A stretch of DNA of 6,965 bases from Flavobacteriaceae bacterium. Lineage in GTDB: Bacteria; Bacteroidota; Bacteroidia; Flavobacteriales; Flavobacteriaceae. The translations under genes were made by a program, and so were the position numbers. Numbering within the stretch: the stretch's first letter is position 1; every line of letters begins with the position of its first letter. The stretch is from the NCBI GenBank assembly GCA_947482805.1, contig CANKLK010000110.1, forward strand, positions 1 to 6,965. The letters are read 5' to 3'. This document shows positions 1 through 5,768 of the stretch, one piece after another. Below the pieces are notes generated by a model. The model searched no databases, had not been told where the DNA came from, and worked only from the letters and a program-made list of their open reading frames with translations.

Positions 1-1209
1 ATGAAAAACGGAGAGTTTCCAAACGGAACCCATATTCTTCGTGCCAAAATAAGCATGGGCGCTAACAATATGCTAATGCGTGACCCTATTATGTATAGAA
101 TTTTGCATGCGCATCACCACAGAACCGGAAACGATTGGTGTATTTATCCTATGTATGATTGGGCGCATGGTGAAAGTGATTATTTGGAGCAAATTTCTCA
201 TTCATTTTGTACACTTGAATTTTTGCCTCACAGAGAATTATACGATTGGTTTTTAGACCAAGTTTATGATGCTACTAAAGTGCGTCCAAAACAAAGAGAA
301 TTTGCTCGCAGAAACTTATCTCACACAGTAGTTTCAAAAAGGAAACTTTTACAATTGGTAGAAGAAAAACATGTGTCTTCCTGGGACGATCCAAGAATGA
401 GCACCATTTCAGGAATGCGCCGTCGAGGTTATCCTCCAATGGCGATTCGAAATTTTGCCAATACTATCGGAATTGCTAAACGCACTAACTTAATTGATGT
501 TTCACTTCTTGAGTTTTGTGTTCGCGAAGAATTAAACAAAACAACACCTCGCGTTATGGTAGTATTAAATCCGGTGAAGTTGGTTATTACAAATTATCCA
601 GATGGAAAAGAAGAAATTTTAGATGCAGAAAATAGCCAGGAAGACGAAAGTTTAGGATATAGAAAAGTACCATTTTCAAGAGAATTGTATATTGAAAGAG
701 AAGATTTTCAACAAGAAGCCAATAAGAAATTTTTCCGTCTAACATTAGGAACAGAAGTACGTTTAAAGAATGCTTACATTATTAAAGGCGAAAGTGTTGT
801 TAAGGATACAGCCGGAAACATCATGGAAATTCATTGCACTTATGATGAAGATTCCCGAAGTGGAAGTGGAACGGAAGCTTCTCAAAGAAAGGTTAAAGGA
901 ACAATTCACTGGGTTTCGATAAATCATGCGATTGAAGCCGAAGTTCGAATTTACGATCGATTATTTACCCATGAAAACCCAGATGGTGATAAAGGTGTTG
1001 ATTTCAAAGAATACATCAATCAAAACTCATTAGAAGTAATTAAAGGATATTTGGAACCAAGTTTGGCATCAGCTAAAAACGGTGAGCGATTCCAATTTCA
1101 ACGTTTAGGATATTATTGTGTTGATAAAGATTCGTCAGCACAAAAATTAGTTTTTAATAAAACAGTTGGCTTAAGAGATACTTGGGCAAAAGTGGAAAGT
1201 AAAGAATAA
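1..1209 (+). CDS. glnS: Glutaminyl-tRNA synthetase, C-terminal part (cut by window edge)
   Basis: Class I aminoacyl-tRNA synthetase that charges tRNA-Gln with glutamine in the cytoplasm. The 402 visible residues align throughout with remembered E. coli GlnRS: a YPMYDW segment near residue 49-54, the KMSKS-type loop written VVSKRK near 110-115, then a WDDPRM / SGMRRRGYPP stretch, the two anticodon-binding beta-barrels, and the usual VGLRDTWAKVE end. E. coli GlnRS has 554 residues, so roughly 155-160 N-terminal residues, including the HIGH motif and most of the Rossmann fold, lie left of the window. The ATG at base 1 is therefore an internal methionine of a longer gene, not a real start. The stop is TAA at 1207-1209, followed by a hairpin terminator. 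No frameshift or odd composition is seen. The identification is firm. Confidence 0.96.
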   Translation: MKNGEFPNGTHILRAKISMGANNMLMRDPIMYRILHAHHHRTGNDWCIYPMYDWAHGESDYLEQISHSFCTLEFLPHRELYDWFLDQVYDATKVRPKQREFARRNLSHTVVSKRKLLQLVEEKHVSSWDDPRMSTISGMRRRGYPPMAIRNFANTIGIAKRTNLIDVSLLEFCVREELNKTTPRVMVVLNPVKLVITNYPDGKEEILDAENSQEDESLGYRKVPFSRELYIEREDFQQEANKKFFRLTLGTEVRLKNAYIIKGESVVKDTAGNIMEIHCTYDEDSRSGSGTEASQRKVKGTIHWVSINHAIEAEVRIYDRLFTHENPDGDKGVDFKEYINQNSLEVIKGYLEPSLASAKNGERFQFQRLGYYCVDKDSSAQKLVFNKTVGLRDTWAKVESKE

Positions 1210-1231
1210 TTTTAAAATAGATTTCATCAAT

Positions 1232-1259
1232 AGAAAGCCCGCTTATCAGTGGGCTTTCT
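1232..1259 (+). terminator. Rho-independent terminator of glnS
   Basis: A 9-bp perfect stem pairs AGAAAGCCC (1232-1240) with GGGCTTTCT (1251-1259). It can be extended inward by a G-U and a C-G pair to leave a six-base loop, TTATCA. It begins 22 bases after the glnS stop and is followed by the T-rich run TTATTATTTAT rather than a pure T tract. It separates glnS from the downstream operon. Confidence 0.85.
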
Positions 1260-1302
1260 TATTATTTATAAAACTTATCATTATAAAAACTTTTATAACT
1301 TT

Positions 1303-1332
1303 TAGTAATTAAATTTACCTTTCATAAATTTG
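1303..1332 (+). promoter_or_regulatory. Candidate promoter of the ytxH-like operon
   Basis: TAAATTTG at 1325-1332 is an exact match to the Bacteroidota -7 element TAnnTTTG. The -33 region is poor: only a TTAG-like string sits at the expected distance of about 19 bases. Use of this promoter would give a leader of about 145 bases before the ATG at 1486. A nearer alternative is TATAATTTTTG at 1445-1455, about 30 bases before the start, but its TA-to-TTTG spacing is one base too long. The rest of the 1210-1485 gap is AT-rich with no gene or RNA that I can recognise. Which promoter is used cannot be settled from sequence alone. Confidence 0.4.
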
Positions 1333-1485
1333 TTTTAGGCTATTTTTAAACCTTAGTCGACATTATTTACCATTCCTAATTATATTATTATATGGCTTTA
1401 AAATAAGTTTTGCTGATTTTCGTTATTTTAAGGATGTTATCTTATATAATTTTTGTAATTTTAGTGTAATTAAATTTTAAAAGTC

Positions 1486-1815
1486 ATGTCAACTAAAAAC
1501 GGAAATGGGATTTTAGCACTTTTAGCAGGTGCGGCAATTGGAGCTGCAATAGGAATTTTATTTGCTCCGGATAAAGGTTCAAAAACCAGAGAAAAAATTA
1601 AAGAAGGTTTAGATGATTTGAAGGACAGCGCCAAATCTAAATGGAATTCACTAGAATCAGAAACCAAAGATAAGTTCTCAAAAACAAAAGCCGATTTGAA
1701 AGACTCAGTTAATGATTTGCTTTCGGATTCAAGTTACAAAGCAGAAGAAACAATTACTTTTTTGGAAGAGAAATTAGCCGAGCTTAAAAAACAAAATGCT
1801 AAACTTCAGAAATAA
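1486..1815 (+). CDS. YtxH-like glycine-zipper envelope/stress protein
   Basis: A 109-residue protein of the YtxH type. Residues about 8-28 form one hydrophobic, Gly/Ala-rich helix with GxxxG-like spacing (LLAGAAIGAAIGILFAP), followed by the APDKGSKTREKI junction typical of this family. Residues about 33-109 are a long, highly charged Lys/Glu/Asp/Ser helix with likely coiled-coil character, ending EKLAELKKQNAKLQK. The expected topology is a single membrane anchor with a soluble amphipathic tail. YtxH proteins are linked to general stress in Bacillus, but their molecular role is unknown. The ATG at 1486 fits because the membrane segment follows directly; there is no Shine-Dalgarno site, only an A/T-rich leader, as is usual in this phylum. 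It is the first gene of a three-gene operon, and its TAA overlaps the next ATG by one base (TAATG). Confidence 0.85.
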   Translation: MSTKNGNGILALLAGAAIGAAIGILFAPDKGSKTREKIKEGLDDLKDSAKSKWNSLESETKDKFSKTKADLKDSVNDLLSDSSYKAEETITFLEEKLAELKKQNAKLQK

Positions 1816-2162
1816 TGCTGGAAGAATTAAAAGAAAACGTTGATAACATTCAGGAAAATACCAAAGCGTATATAGAAACTAGTTTAGCTTACTATAAACT
1901 TTGGGGTTTTAAGGTTGCCATGAAGTCAACCACATTGATGGTTAAGTTTTTCTTAATCGCTTTTTGTTTGATGATTGTTTTACTCTTTATATCAATTGCA
2001 GGAGCGCTCGTTTTTGGAGAAATGTTGAACAGTTACCCTTTAGGGTTTTTGAGTGTAGCAGGAATTTATTTAGTTTTAGCGTTAATTCTATTCTTCGTAA
2101 AAGACAGAATTGTTGAAGGACCGATTTTAGCCAAATTTTCAGAAATATTTTTTAACGACTAA
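1815..2162 (+). CDS. Phage-holin-family (Holin-X-like) two-helix membrane protein
   Basis: A 115-residue protein with an amphipathic N-terminal helix (residues 1-35, starting MLEELKENVDNIQENTKAYI), then two membrane helices at about 41-68 and 75-96 joined by a short turn (EMLNSYPLG), and a short basic/amphipathic tail (KDRIVEGPILAKFSEIFF). This layout matches the chromosomal 'phage holin family' / Holin-X proteins that commonly sit beside YtxH genes in Bacteroidota. These have no demonstrated lytic role and no phage genes lie nearby, so the name should not be read as prophage evidence. The start is translationally coupled to the previous gene through TAATG. The stop is two bases before the next ATG. 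An inner-membrane envelope role is inferred. Confidence 0.8.
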   Translation: MLEELKENVDNIQENTKAYIETSLAYYKLWGFKVAMKSTTLMVKFFLIAFCLMIVLLFISIAGALVFGEMLNSYPLGFLSVAGIYLVLALILFFVKDRIVEGPILAKFSEIFFND

Positions 2163-2164
2163 TC

Positions 2165-2419
2165 ATGCAAACAAATAAATATTCATCCTACGCCGAAATT
2201 GAATTGGATTTACAAATCCTTAAAATTGAAAGGGAAATACAGTATCAAAAGATTGTATTAAGCATTGATAAAACTAAAGAAAGCATTCTTCCTTTTAAGA
2301 GAGTTAACAAGATTTTGGAAAGCGTTTCAAATTTCTCATCAGGAACGTATGGTACGATTTTGAAAACACTAATTCCAATAGTAATCAATTGGTATATAAA
2401 TAGAAAAAGAGGCGATTAG
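2165..2419 (+). CDS. Small hypothetical protein resembling DUF6327
   Basis: An 84-residue protein whose N-terminal half (YSSYAEIELDLQILKIEREI and on to about residue 41) is a charged helix. The C-terminal part, after a Ser/Gly break (SNFSSGTYG), is a hydrophobic helix of about residues 64-78 (ILKTLIPIVINWYI) capped by basic residues NRKRGD. I recall this pattern from DUF6327, a small Bacteroidota family found next to YtxH and holin-like genes; the assignment is from memory, and no function is known. The protein looks membrane-associated through its C-terminal helix. It starts two bases after the holin-like gene, so it is almost certainly co-transcribed and co-translated. Its last codons and stop are built into the terminator hairpin at 2404-2429. 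Confidence 0.75.
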   Translation: MQTNKYSSYAEIELDLQILKIEREIQYQKIVLSIDKTKESILPFKRVNKILESVSNFSSGTYGTILKTLIPIVINWYINRKRGD

Positions 2420-2429
2420 GCCTCTTTTT
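2404..2429. terminator. Bidirectional terminator between DUF6327-like and SPFH genes
   Basis: A perfect 10-bp inverted repeat, AAAAAGAGGC (2404-2413) and GCCTCTTTTT (2420-2429), encloses the loop GATTAG. Each strand reads as a GC-topped hairpin ending in five T, so it can stop transcription from both converging genes. The loop contains the TAG stop (2417-2419) of the upstream gene, and the left arm lies within its coding sequence. The SPFH gene's stop on the other strand (2449) is 19 bases away. Confidence 0.9.
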
Positions 2430-2448
2430 ATTTGGTATTATTCGTTTA

Positions 2449-3438
2449 TTAATTAGCTGGTTCCTCTGGATTTGAAGTGTCAGAAGGATTATAATCAAGT
2501 GAGGAATGATTTCCTGTTTTCTTCACTTTTCTTGGTTGTCTCTTCATTTCTTCTCCAATGATGTTTGAAGCTGTAAAACTAGTTACCATATTGTTCAACA
2601 TATCGCTTGCCGCTTGTGGAGAATTAGGTAATAATATCAAGTTTGAATTCGTGTCAGCTCCAATCGCTTGAAGTGTATCATAATGCTGTGTAATTACAAT
2701 CAATGCAGATGCTTCTTGTGAATTTATACCCACTTTATTTAAAACTTCCACACTTTCAACCAAACCTTTAGCAATTTCTCTACGTTGGTCAGCAATACCT
2801 TGTCCTTGTAATTTTTTACTTTCGGCTTCGGCTTTTGCTTTAGCAACAATTCTGATTCTTTGTGCATCTGATTCGAACGTAGCTGCTGTTTTTTCTCTTT
2901 CGGCAGCGTTAATTCGGTTCATCGCATTTTTCACCTGAATATCAGGATCGATATCGGTAACCAGTGTATTAATAATGTCATAACCATAAGCCATCATGGC
3001 TTCGTTTAATTCGCGTTTGACGGCAATTGCAATGTCATCTTTACGAACAAACACATCATCTAAAATCAATTTTGGAACTTCAGCACGCACTACATCAAAA
3101 ACATAAGCTGTGATTTGATCATGTGGATATTCTAGTTTGTAAAATGCTTCATAAACTTTTTCTTGAACGACTTTAAACTGAACAGAGACTTTCATTTTGA
3201 TAAACACATTATCTTTGGTTTGTGTTTCAATCATAACATCTAATTGTTGAATTCTTAAGTTCACTCGACCAGCAATTCTGTCGATAATTGGAACTTTGAG
3301 TTGTAAACCGGAGTTTCGGATGCTTAAGAATTTTCCAAATCGTTCAACAACAACAGCAGTTTGTTGCTTTACCGTGAAGAACGACGAAAAAAGAATAATA
3401 ACACCTACAAATAAAAAAACAAAAAAGAAAATTGGCAT
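2449..3438 (-). CDS. SPFH/band-7 domain protein, HIR-like (stomatin/prohibitin superfamily)
   Basis: A 329-residue membrane-anchored scaffold protein. Residues 1-22 are one hydrophobic anchor (MPIFFFVFLFVGVIILFSSF). The SPFH/band-7 domain runs from about 24 to 190 and includes VVERFGKF, RIQQLDV and TKDNVFI. A charged coiled coil follows at about 178-225 (AEREKTAA, AKAKAEAESKKLQGQG), then a helical oligomerisation region at about 226-295. The last 30 residues are polar and likely disordered: first basic (KRQPRKVKK), then acidic (NPEEPAN). The strings AFYKL, AYVFDVVRAEVPKL, AMMAYGYDI and GIADQRREI resemble plant hypersensitive-induced-reaction proteins more than E. coli HflC or QmcA. Bacterial SPFH proteins form oligomeric rings that organise membrane microdomains or control membrane proteases; the partner here is unknown. 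The gene is monocistronic, convergent with the operon to its left and divergent from the barrel gene. Confidence 0.93.
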   Translation of the reverse strand: MPIFFFVFLFVGVIILFSSFFTVKQQTAVVVERFGKFLSIRNSGLQLKVPIIDRIAGRVNLRIQQLDVMIETQTKDNVFIKMKVSVQFKVVQEKVYEAFYKLEYPHDQITAYVFDVVRAEVPKLILDDVFVRKDDIAIAVKRELNEAMMAYGYDIINTLVTDIDPDIQVKNAMNRINAAEREKTAATFESDAQRIRIVAKAKAEAESKKLQGQGIADQRREIAKGLVESVEVLNKVGINSQEASALIVITQHYDTLQAIGADTNSNLILLPNSPQAASDMLNNMVTSFTASNIIGEEMKRQPRKVKKTGNHSSLDYNPSDTSNPEEPAN

Positions 3439-3466
3439 AGTTTCTAAATATTTTAAGTTAGTAAAG

Positions 3467-3493
3467 TTGTTGTACGAAAAAAATGTATGTTTG
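3467..3493 (+). promoter_or_regulatory. Promoter of the outer-membrane barrel gene
   Basis: TATGTTTG at 3486-3493 is an exact -7 element (TAnnTTTG). A TTG at 3467-3469 lies 16 bases upstream, close to though slightly shorter than the usual -33 spacing. The ATG at 3518 is 24 bases downstream, a typical short leader. The element sits in the 79-base gap between two divergent genes. Confidence 0.6.
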
Positions 3494-3517
3494 TTACATA
3501 TTTAAAGTTATGAATTC

Positions 3518-4162
3518 ATGATTAAAAAATTCTTAATCCTAATTTTGTTTACTACAACTTTTGGATTTGCTCAATATGGTTATCGTGATGGAAACCGAAT
3601 AGGAATTTCAGCCGGCCTTTCTCAAACCACTTTATTTACCAATAATTTTAACGCTAAACCTGAACTTGGTTTTGCTGGTGGGCTTTCGGTTCGTGGGAAT
3701 TATTACAACGATTGGAGTATGATTTACGGAATGCAGTTTTTTGCCAACAACTTTTCATTAGAATCTACTTTTGATCAAAAAATAAAGTACAGAATTCAAG
3801 GTGTTAAAGTTCGAATTTTATTAAGTTATAACGTAGTTGAAGATCATGTTTCTTTAGATTTTGGTCCAGTACTTCAAATTAATGGGAAATTAGGTGTTGC
3901 TTCTTCAGATGAAGATAAAGTAATTAAAGGAACATTTTTAAAAGCAGATCAAATCGTTGATATTTCACCTATAAGCGGCAACTTTTATTTAGGATGTTCG
4001 GCAGGAAGCAGAACCGTGCGTGCCGTTATTTTTTACGAATATGGATTTACCAATATATTGAATAAACTCAATAAAGACGATACTTTACAGGCATTGAATG
4101 ATGGGGATAACTTCAAAGGAAACTTGGGAGTAATAAACGCCCAGGTTATTTTTAACTTGTAA
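3518..4162 (+). CDS. Outer-membrane beta-barrel protein (porT-like barrel family)
   Basis: A 214-residue secreted protein. Residues 1-18 form a clear Sec signal peptide: MIKK, a hydrophobic core, and likely cleavage after FGFA before QYGYRDG. The mature part alternates hydrophobic and polar residues with Gly/aromatic turns (IGISAGLSQTTLF, YNDWSMIYGMQFFANNF, VKVRILLSYNV, HVSLDFGPVLQI, VRAVIFYEYGF), about eight strands in all, and ends VINAQVIFNL with a strand-like aromatic terminus. This fits the small 'outer membrane beta-barrel' / porT-like families abundant in Bacteroidota. It is probably a structural or transport barrel; the substrate is unknown. There is no lipoprotein cysteine and no type IX secretion C-terminal domain. 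The start is set by the signal peptide. It is monocistronic and shares a terminator with convergent gltX. Confidence 0.83.
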   Translation: MIKKFLILILFTTTFGFAQYGYRDGNRIGISAGLSQTTLFTNNFNAKPELGFAGGLSVRGNYYNDWSMIYGMQFFANNFSLESTFDQKIKYRIQGVKVRILLSYNVVEDHVSLDFGPVLQINGKLGVASSDEDKVIKGTFLKADQIVDISPISGNFYLGCSAGSRTVRAVIFYEYGFTNILNKLNKDDTLQALNDGDNFKGNLGVINAQVIFNL

Positions 4163-4187
4163 AAAATCCCGAGTCATCGGGAATTTT
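4163..4187. terminator. Bidirectional terminator between barrel gene and gltX
   Basis: A 6-bp stem TCCCGA (4167-4172) / TCGGGA (4177-4182) with loop GTCA is flanked by A-rich sequence on the left and T-rich on the right, extending the stem by four A-T pairs around one bulged A. On the plus strand it directly follows the barrel stop and runs into TTTTCTATTTTT. On the minus strand it ends in six T and lies seven bases beyond the gltX stop. It therefore serves both genes. Confidence 0.85.
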
Positions 4188-4193
4188 CTATTT

Positions 4194-5705
4194 TTATAAA
4201 GTCGCTATAGCTTTCTCCAATCGCTTGATGGTTTCTTCTTTACCAATCAGTTCTACAATATCAAAAAGATGTGGACCTTTCAAGGCGCCAACCAAACTCA
4301 AACGAAACGGCTGCATTACTTTCCCCATTCCAATTTCAGTTGCCGTCATCCAGTCTTTTACAATAGTTTCAATGTTTGCAGATGTAAAATCTTCAATATT
4401 TTCTATTTCAGCAATCAATTTTTCCATTAATTCTGGTGTAGTTGGATTCCAATTTTTAGCGGCTTTTTCATCGTAAGAAGTTGGTGCTTCAAAAAAGAAA
4501 TAACTTAATTCCCAAAATTCAGAAACAAAGTTCGCGCGCTCCTTTATTAATGAAGTAATTTTTGTCATTTCGACGAAGGAGAAATCACATTTTCCTAATT
4601 TTTTGACAACATCCTTTTCAAATATTTCCGCTAAACTTTCATCGCTTTGCTTTTGCAAATACTGATGATTGAACCATTTGTTTTTTTCAGGATCAAATTT
4701 TGCCCCTGATTTATGAACTCTATTCAAATCAAATTTTTCTACCAATTCTTCTAAATAAAATAACTCTTGGTCTGTTCCGTCATTCCATCCCAATAAAGCT
4801 AAGAAATTAATTACCGCTTCAGGGAAATATCCGTTTTCTCTATAACCTGATGAAACACCTTCTTCCGACTTCCATTCCAAAGGAAATACTGGAAAACCTA
4901 ACTTATCACCATCTCGTTTGGATAATTTTCCGTTTCCGATAGGTTTTAAAATCAAGGGTAAATGCGCGAATTCTGGTGCTTCCCAGCCAAAGGCTTTGTA
5001 TAATAAACAATGTAAAGGCATGGATGGCAACCATTCTTCTCCACGTATTACATGTGACGTTTCCATTAAATGGTCATCCACAATATTGGCCAAATGATAG
5101 GTTGGCATTCCGTCAGATTTGAATAAAACTTTATCGTCTAATAAATTCGTTTCGAAATTAATATCACCACGAATGATGTCATGCAAATGCAAAGTTTCAT
5201 TAACAGGTGTTTTAAAACGAATAACATAAGCTTCTCCGGCTGCAATTCTTTTTTCAGTCTCTTCCTTAGAAATAACTAAAGAAGTGTCTAGTTTTTCACG
5301 ATTGTGCCAGTTATATATAAAAGTTTTTCCTTGTTCTTCGTGTTGTTTTCTGTGAAAATCTAATGCTTCAGCAGTGTCAAAAGCATAATAAGCCCAACCC
5401 AAATTTATCAGTTGGTCAGCATATTGTTTGTATAATTCTTTTCTTTCGGATTGACGGTAAGGTCCAAATTTTTCATTCTTTCCAACAGTTTCACTTGGTG
5501 CAATTCCTAGCCAATCCAGAGCTTCGAAAATGTATGCTTCTGCTCCGGGAACAAAACGATTTTGGTCGGTATCTTCAATTCGTAAATAGAAAACACCATT
5601 ATATTTTTTGGCAAATAAATAATTAAATAACGCAGTTCTAACACCACCAATATGTAACGGTCCGGTAGGACTTGGCGCAAAACGAACTCTAACAGGTCTT
5701 GACAT
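4194..5705 (-). CDS. gltX: Glutamyl-tRNA synthetase
   Basis: A full-length (503 aa) class I synthetase that attaches glutamate to tRNA-Glu in the cytoplasm. The Rossmann fold starts at once: RFAPSPTGPLHIGG carries the HIGH-type motif at residues 18-21. LRIEDTD follows at 41-47, then GPYRQSER at 81-88, HLANIVDDHLM in the active-site region (204-214), RGEEWLPSMP at 221-230, and the KMSKS-type loop KLSKR at 260-264. Residues from about 320 form the helical anticodon-binding domain. The zinc-binding cysteines found in E. coli GluRS are absent (YYAFDTAEAL around 106-114), so this is a zinc-free form. A short segment around 278-293 (WKSEEGVSSGYRENGY) is typical of Bacteroidota. Because the organism also has GlnRS, this enzyme is expected to be tRNA-Glu specific. 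An exact -7 element lies 16 bases upstream. Confidence 0.97.
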   Translation of the reverse strand: MSRPVRVRFAPSPTGPLHIGGVRTALFNYLFAKKYNGVFYLRIEDTDQNRFVPGAEAYIFEALDWLGIAPSETVGKNEKFGPYRQSERKELYKQYADQLINLGWAYYAFDTAEALDFHRKQHEEQGKTFIYNWHNREKLDTSLVISKEETEKRIAAGEAYVIRFKTPVNETLHLHDIIRGDINFETNLLDDKVLFKSDGMPTYHLANIVDDHLMETSHVIRGEEWLPSMPLHCLLYKAFGWEAPEFAHLPLILKPIGNGKLSKRDGDKLGFPVFPLEWKSEEGVSSGYRENGYFPEAVINFLALLGWNDGTDQELFYLEELVEKFDLNRVHKSGAKFDPEKNKWFNHQYLQKQSDESLAEIFEKDVVKKLGKCDFSFVEMTKITSLIKERANFVSEFWELSYFFFEAPTSYDEKAAKNWNPTTPELMEKLIAEIENIEDFTSANIETIVKDWMTATEIGMGKVMQPFRLSLVGALKGPHLFDIVELIGKEETIKRLEKAIATL

Positions 5706-5721
5706 TTTTTTAAATTTTCGA

Positions 5722-5729
5722 CAAAGATA
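5722..5729 (-). promoter_or_regulatory. gltX promoter -7 element
   Basis: Read on the minus strand this is TATCTTTG, an exact match to TAnnTTTG, followed by the A-rich leader TCGAAAATTTAAAAAA directly before the gltX ATG. The expected transcript leader is only about ten bases. The -33 position falls inside the 7-base repeat array (5733-5767), where only TTC, not TTG, is found at 18 bases. gltX thus has its own promoter despite lying only 63 bases behind alkB. Confidence 0.65.
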
Positions 5730-5732
5730 AAC

Positions 5733-5767
5733 AGAAGTTGGAAGCTAGAAGTTGGAAGTTAAAAGTT
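5733..5767. repeat. Five tandem 7-base repeats between alkB and gltX
   Basis: Five consecutive heptamers fit the pattern RRAAGYT: AGAAGTT, GGAAGCT, AGAAGTT, GGAAGTT and AAAAGTT. They also read as two 14-base units (5733-5746 and 5747-5760) differing at one base, plus a partial unit. The array ends one base before the alkB stop codon and occupies most of the 63-base gap. Similar AGAAGTT-type strings are, as I recall, scattered between genes in flavobacterial genomes. A function is not established. Confidence 0.8.
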
Positions 5768-5768
5768 T

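Noticed and set aside
1..3. ATG at the first base as a true start of a shortened glnS.
   Set aside because: A protein starting here would lack the HIGH motif and half the catalytic fold, while the rest is fully conserved. It is an internal methionine of a gene cut by the window edge.
1470..1667. 65-residue open frame on the minus strand opposite the ytxH-like gene.
   Set aside because: It lies almost wholly antisense to a well-supported coding frame, has no promoter and resembles no family.
1815..2162. Holin-like gene as evidence of a prophage.
   Set aside because: No endolysin, spanin, structural, integrase or repressor gene is present. Its coupling to ytxH is the normal chromosomal setting.
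3480..3487. Minus-strand TACATTTT as the SPFH gene promoter.
   Set aside because: It has one mismatch in the -7 box, no TTG at -33 and overlaps the better plus-strand promoter. It is too weak to list as a feature.
3296..3505. 69-residue plus-strand open frame opposite the SPFH gene start and running into the barrel promoter.
   Set aside because: It is antisense to the conserved SPFH N-terminus, and its Lys-rich end comes from AT-rich intergenic DNA.
4225..4476. Plus-strand open frame (83 aa) opposite the 3' part of gltX.
   Set aside because: It is a shadow of gltX with no recognisable domain, promoter or start signal.
5363..5626. Plus-strand open frame (87 aa) opposite the 5' part of gltX.
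   Set aside because: It is a shadow of gltX with no family resemblance.
5733..5767. Short repeats as a CRISPR array.
   Set aside because: The units are 7 bases long, directly contiguous and without spacers, and there are no cas genes.
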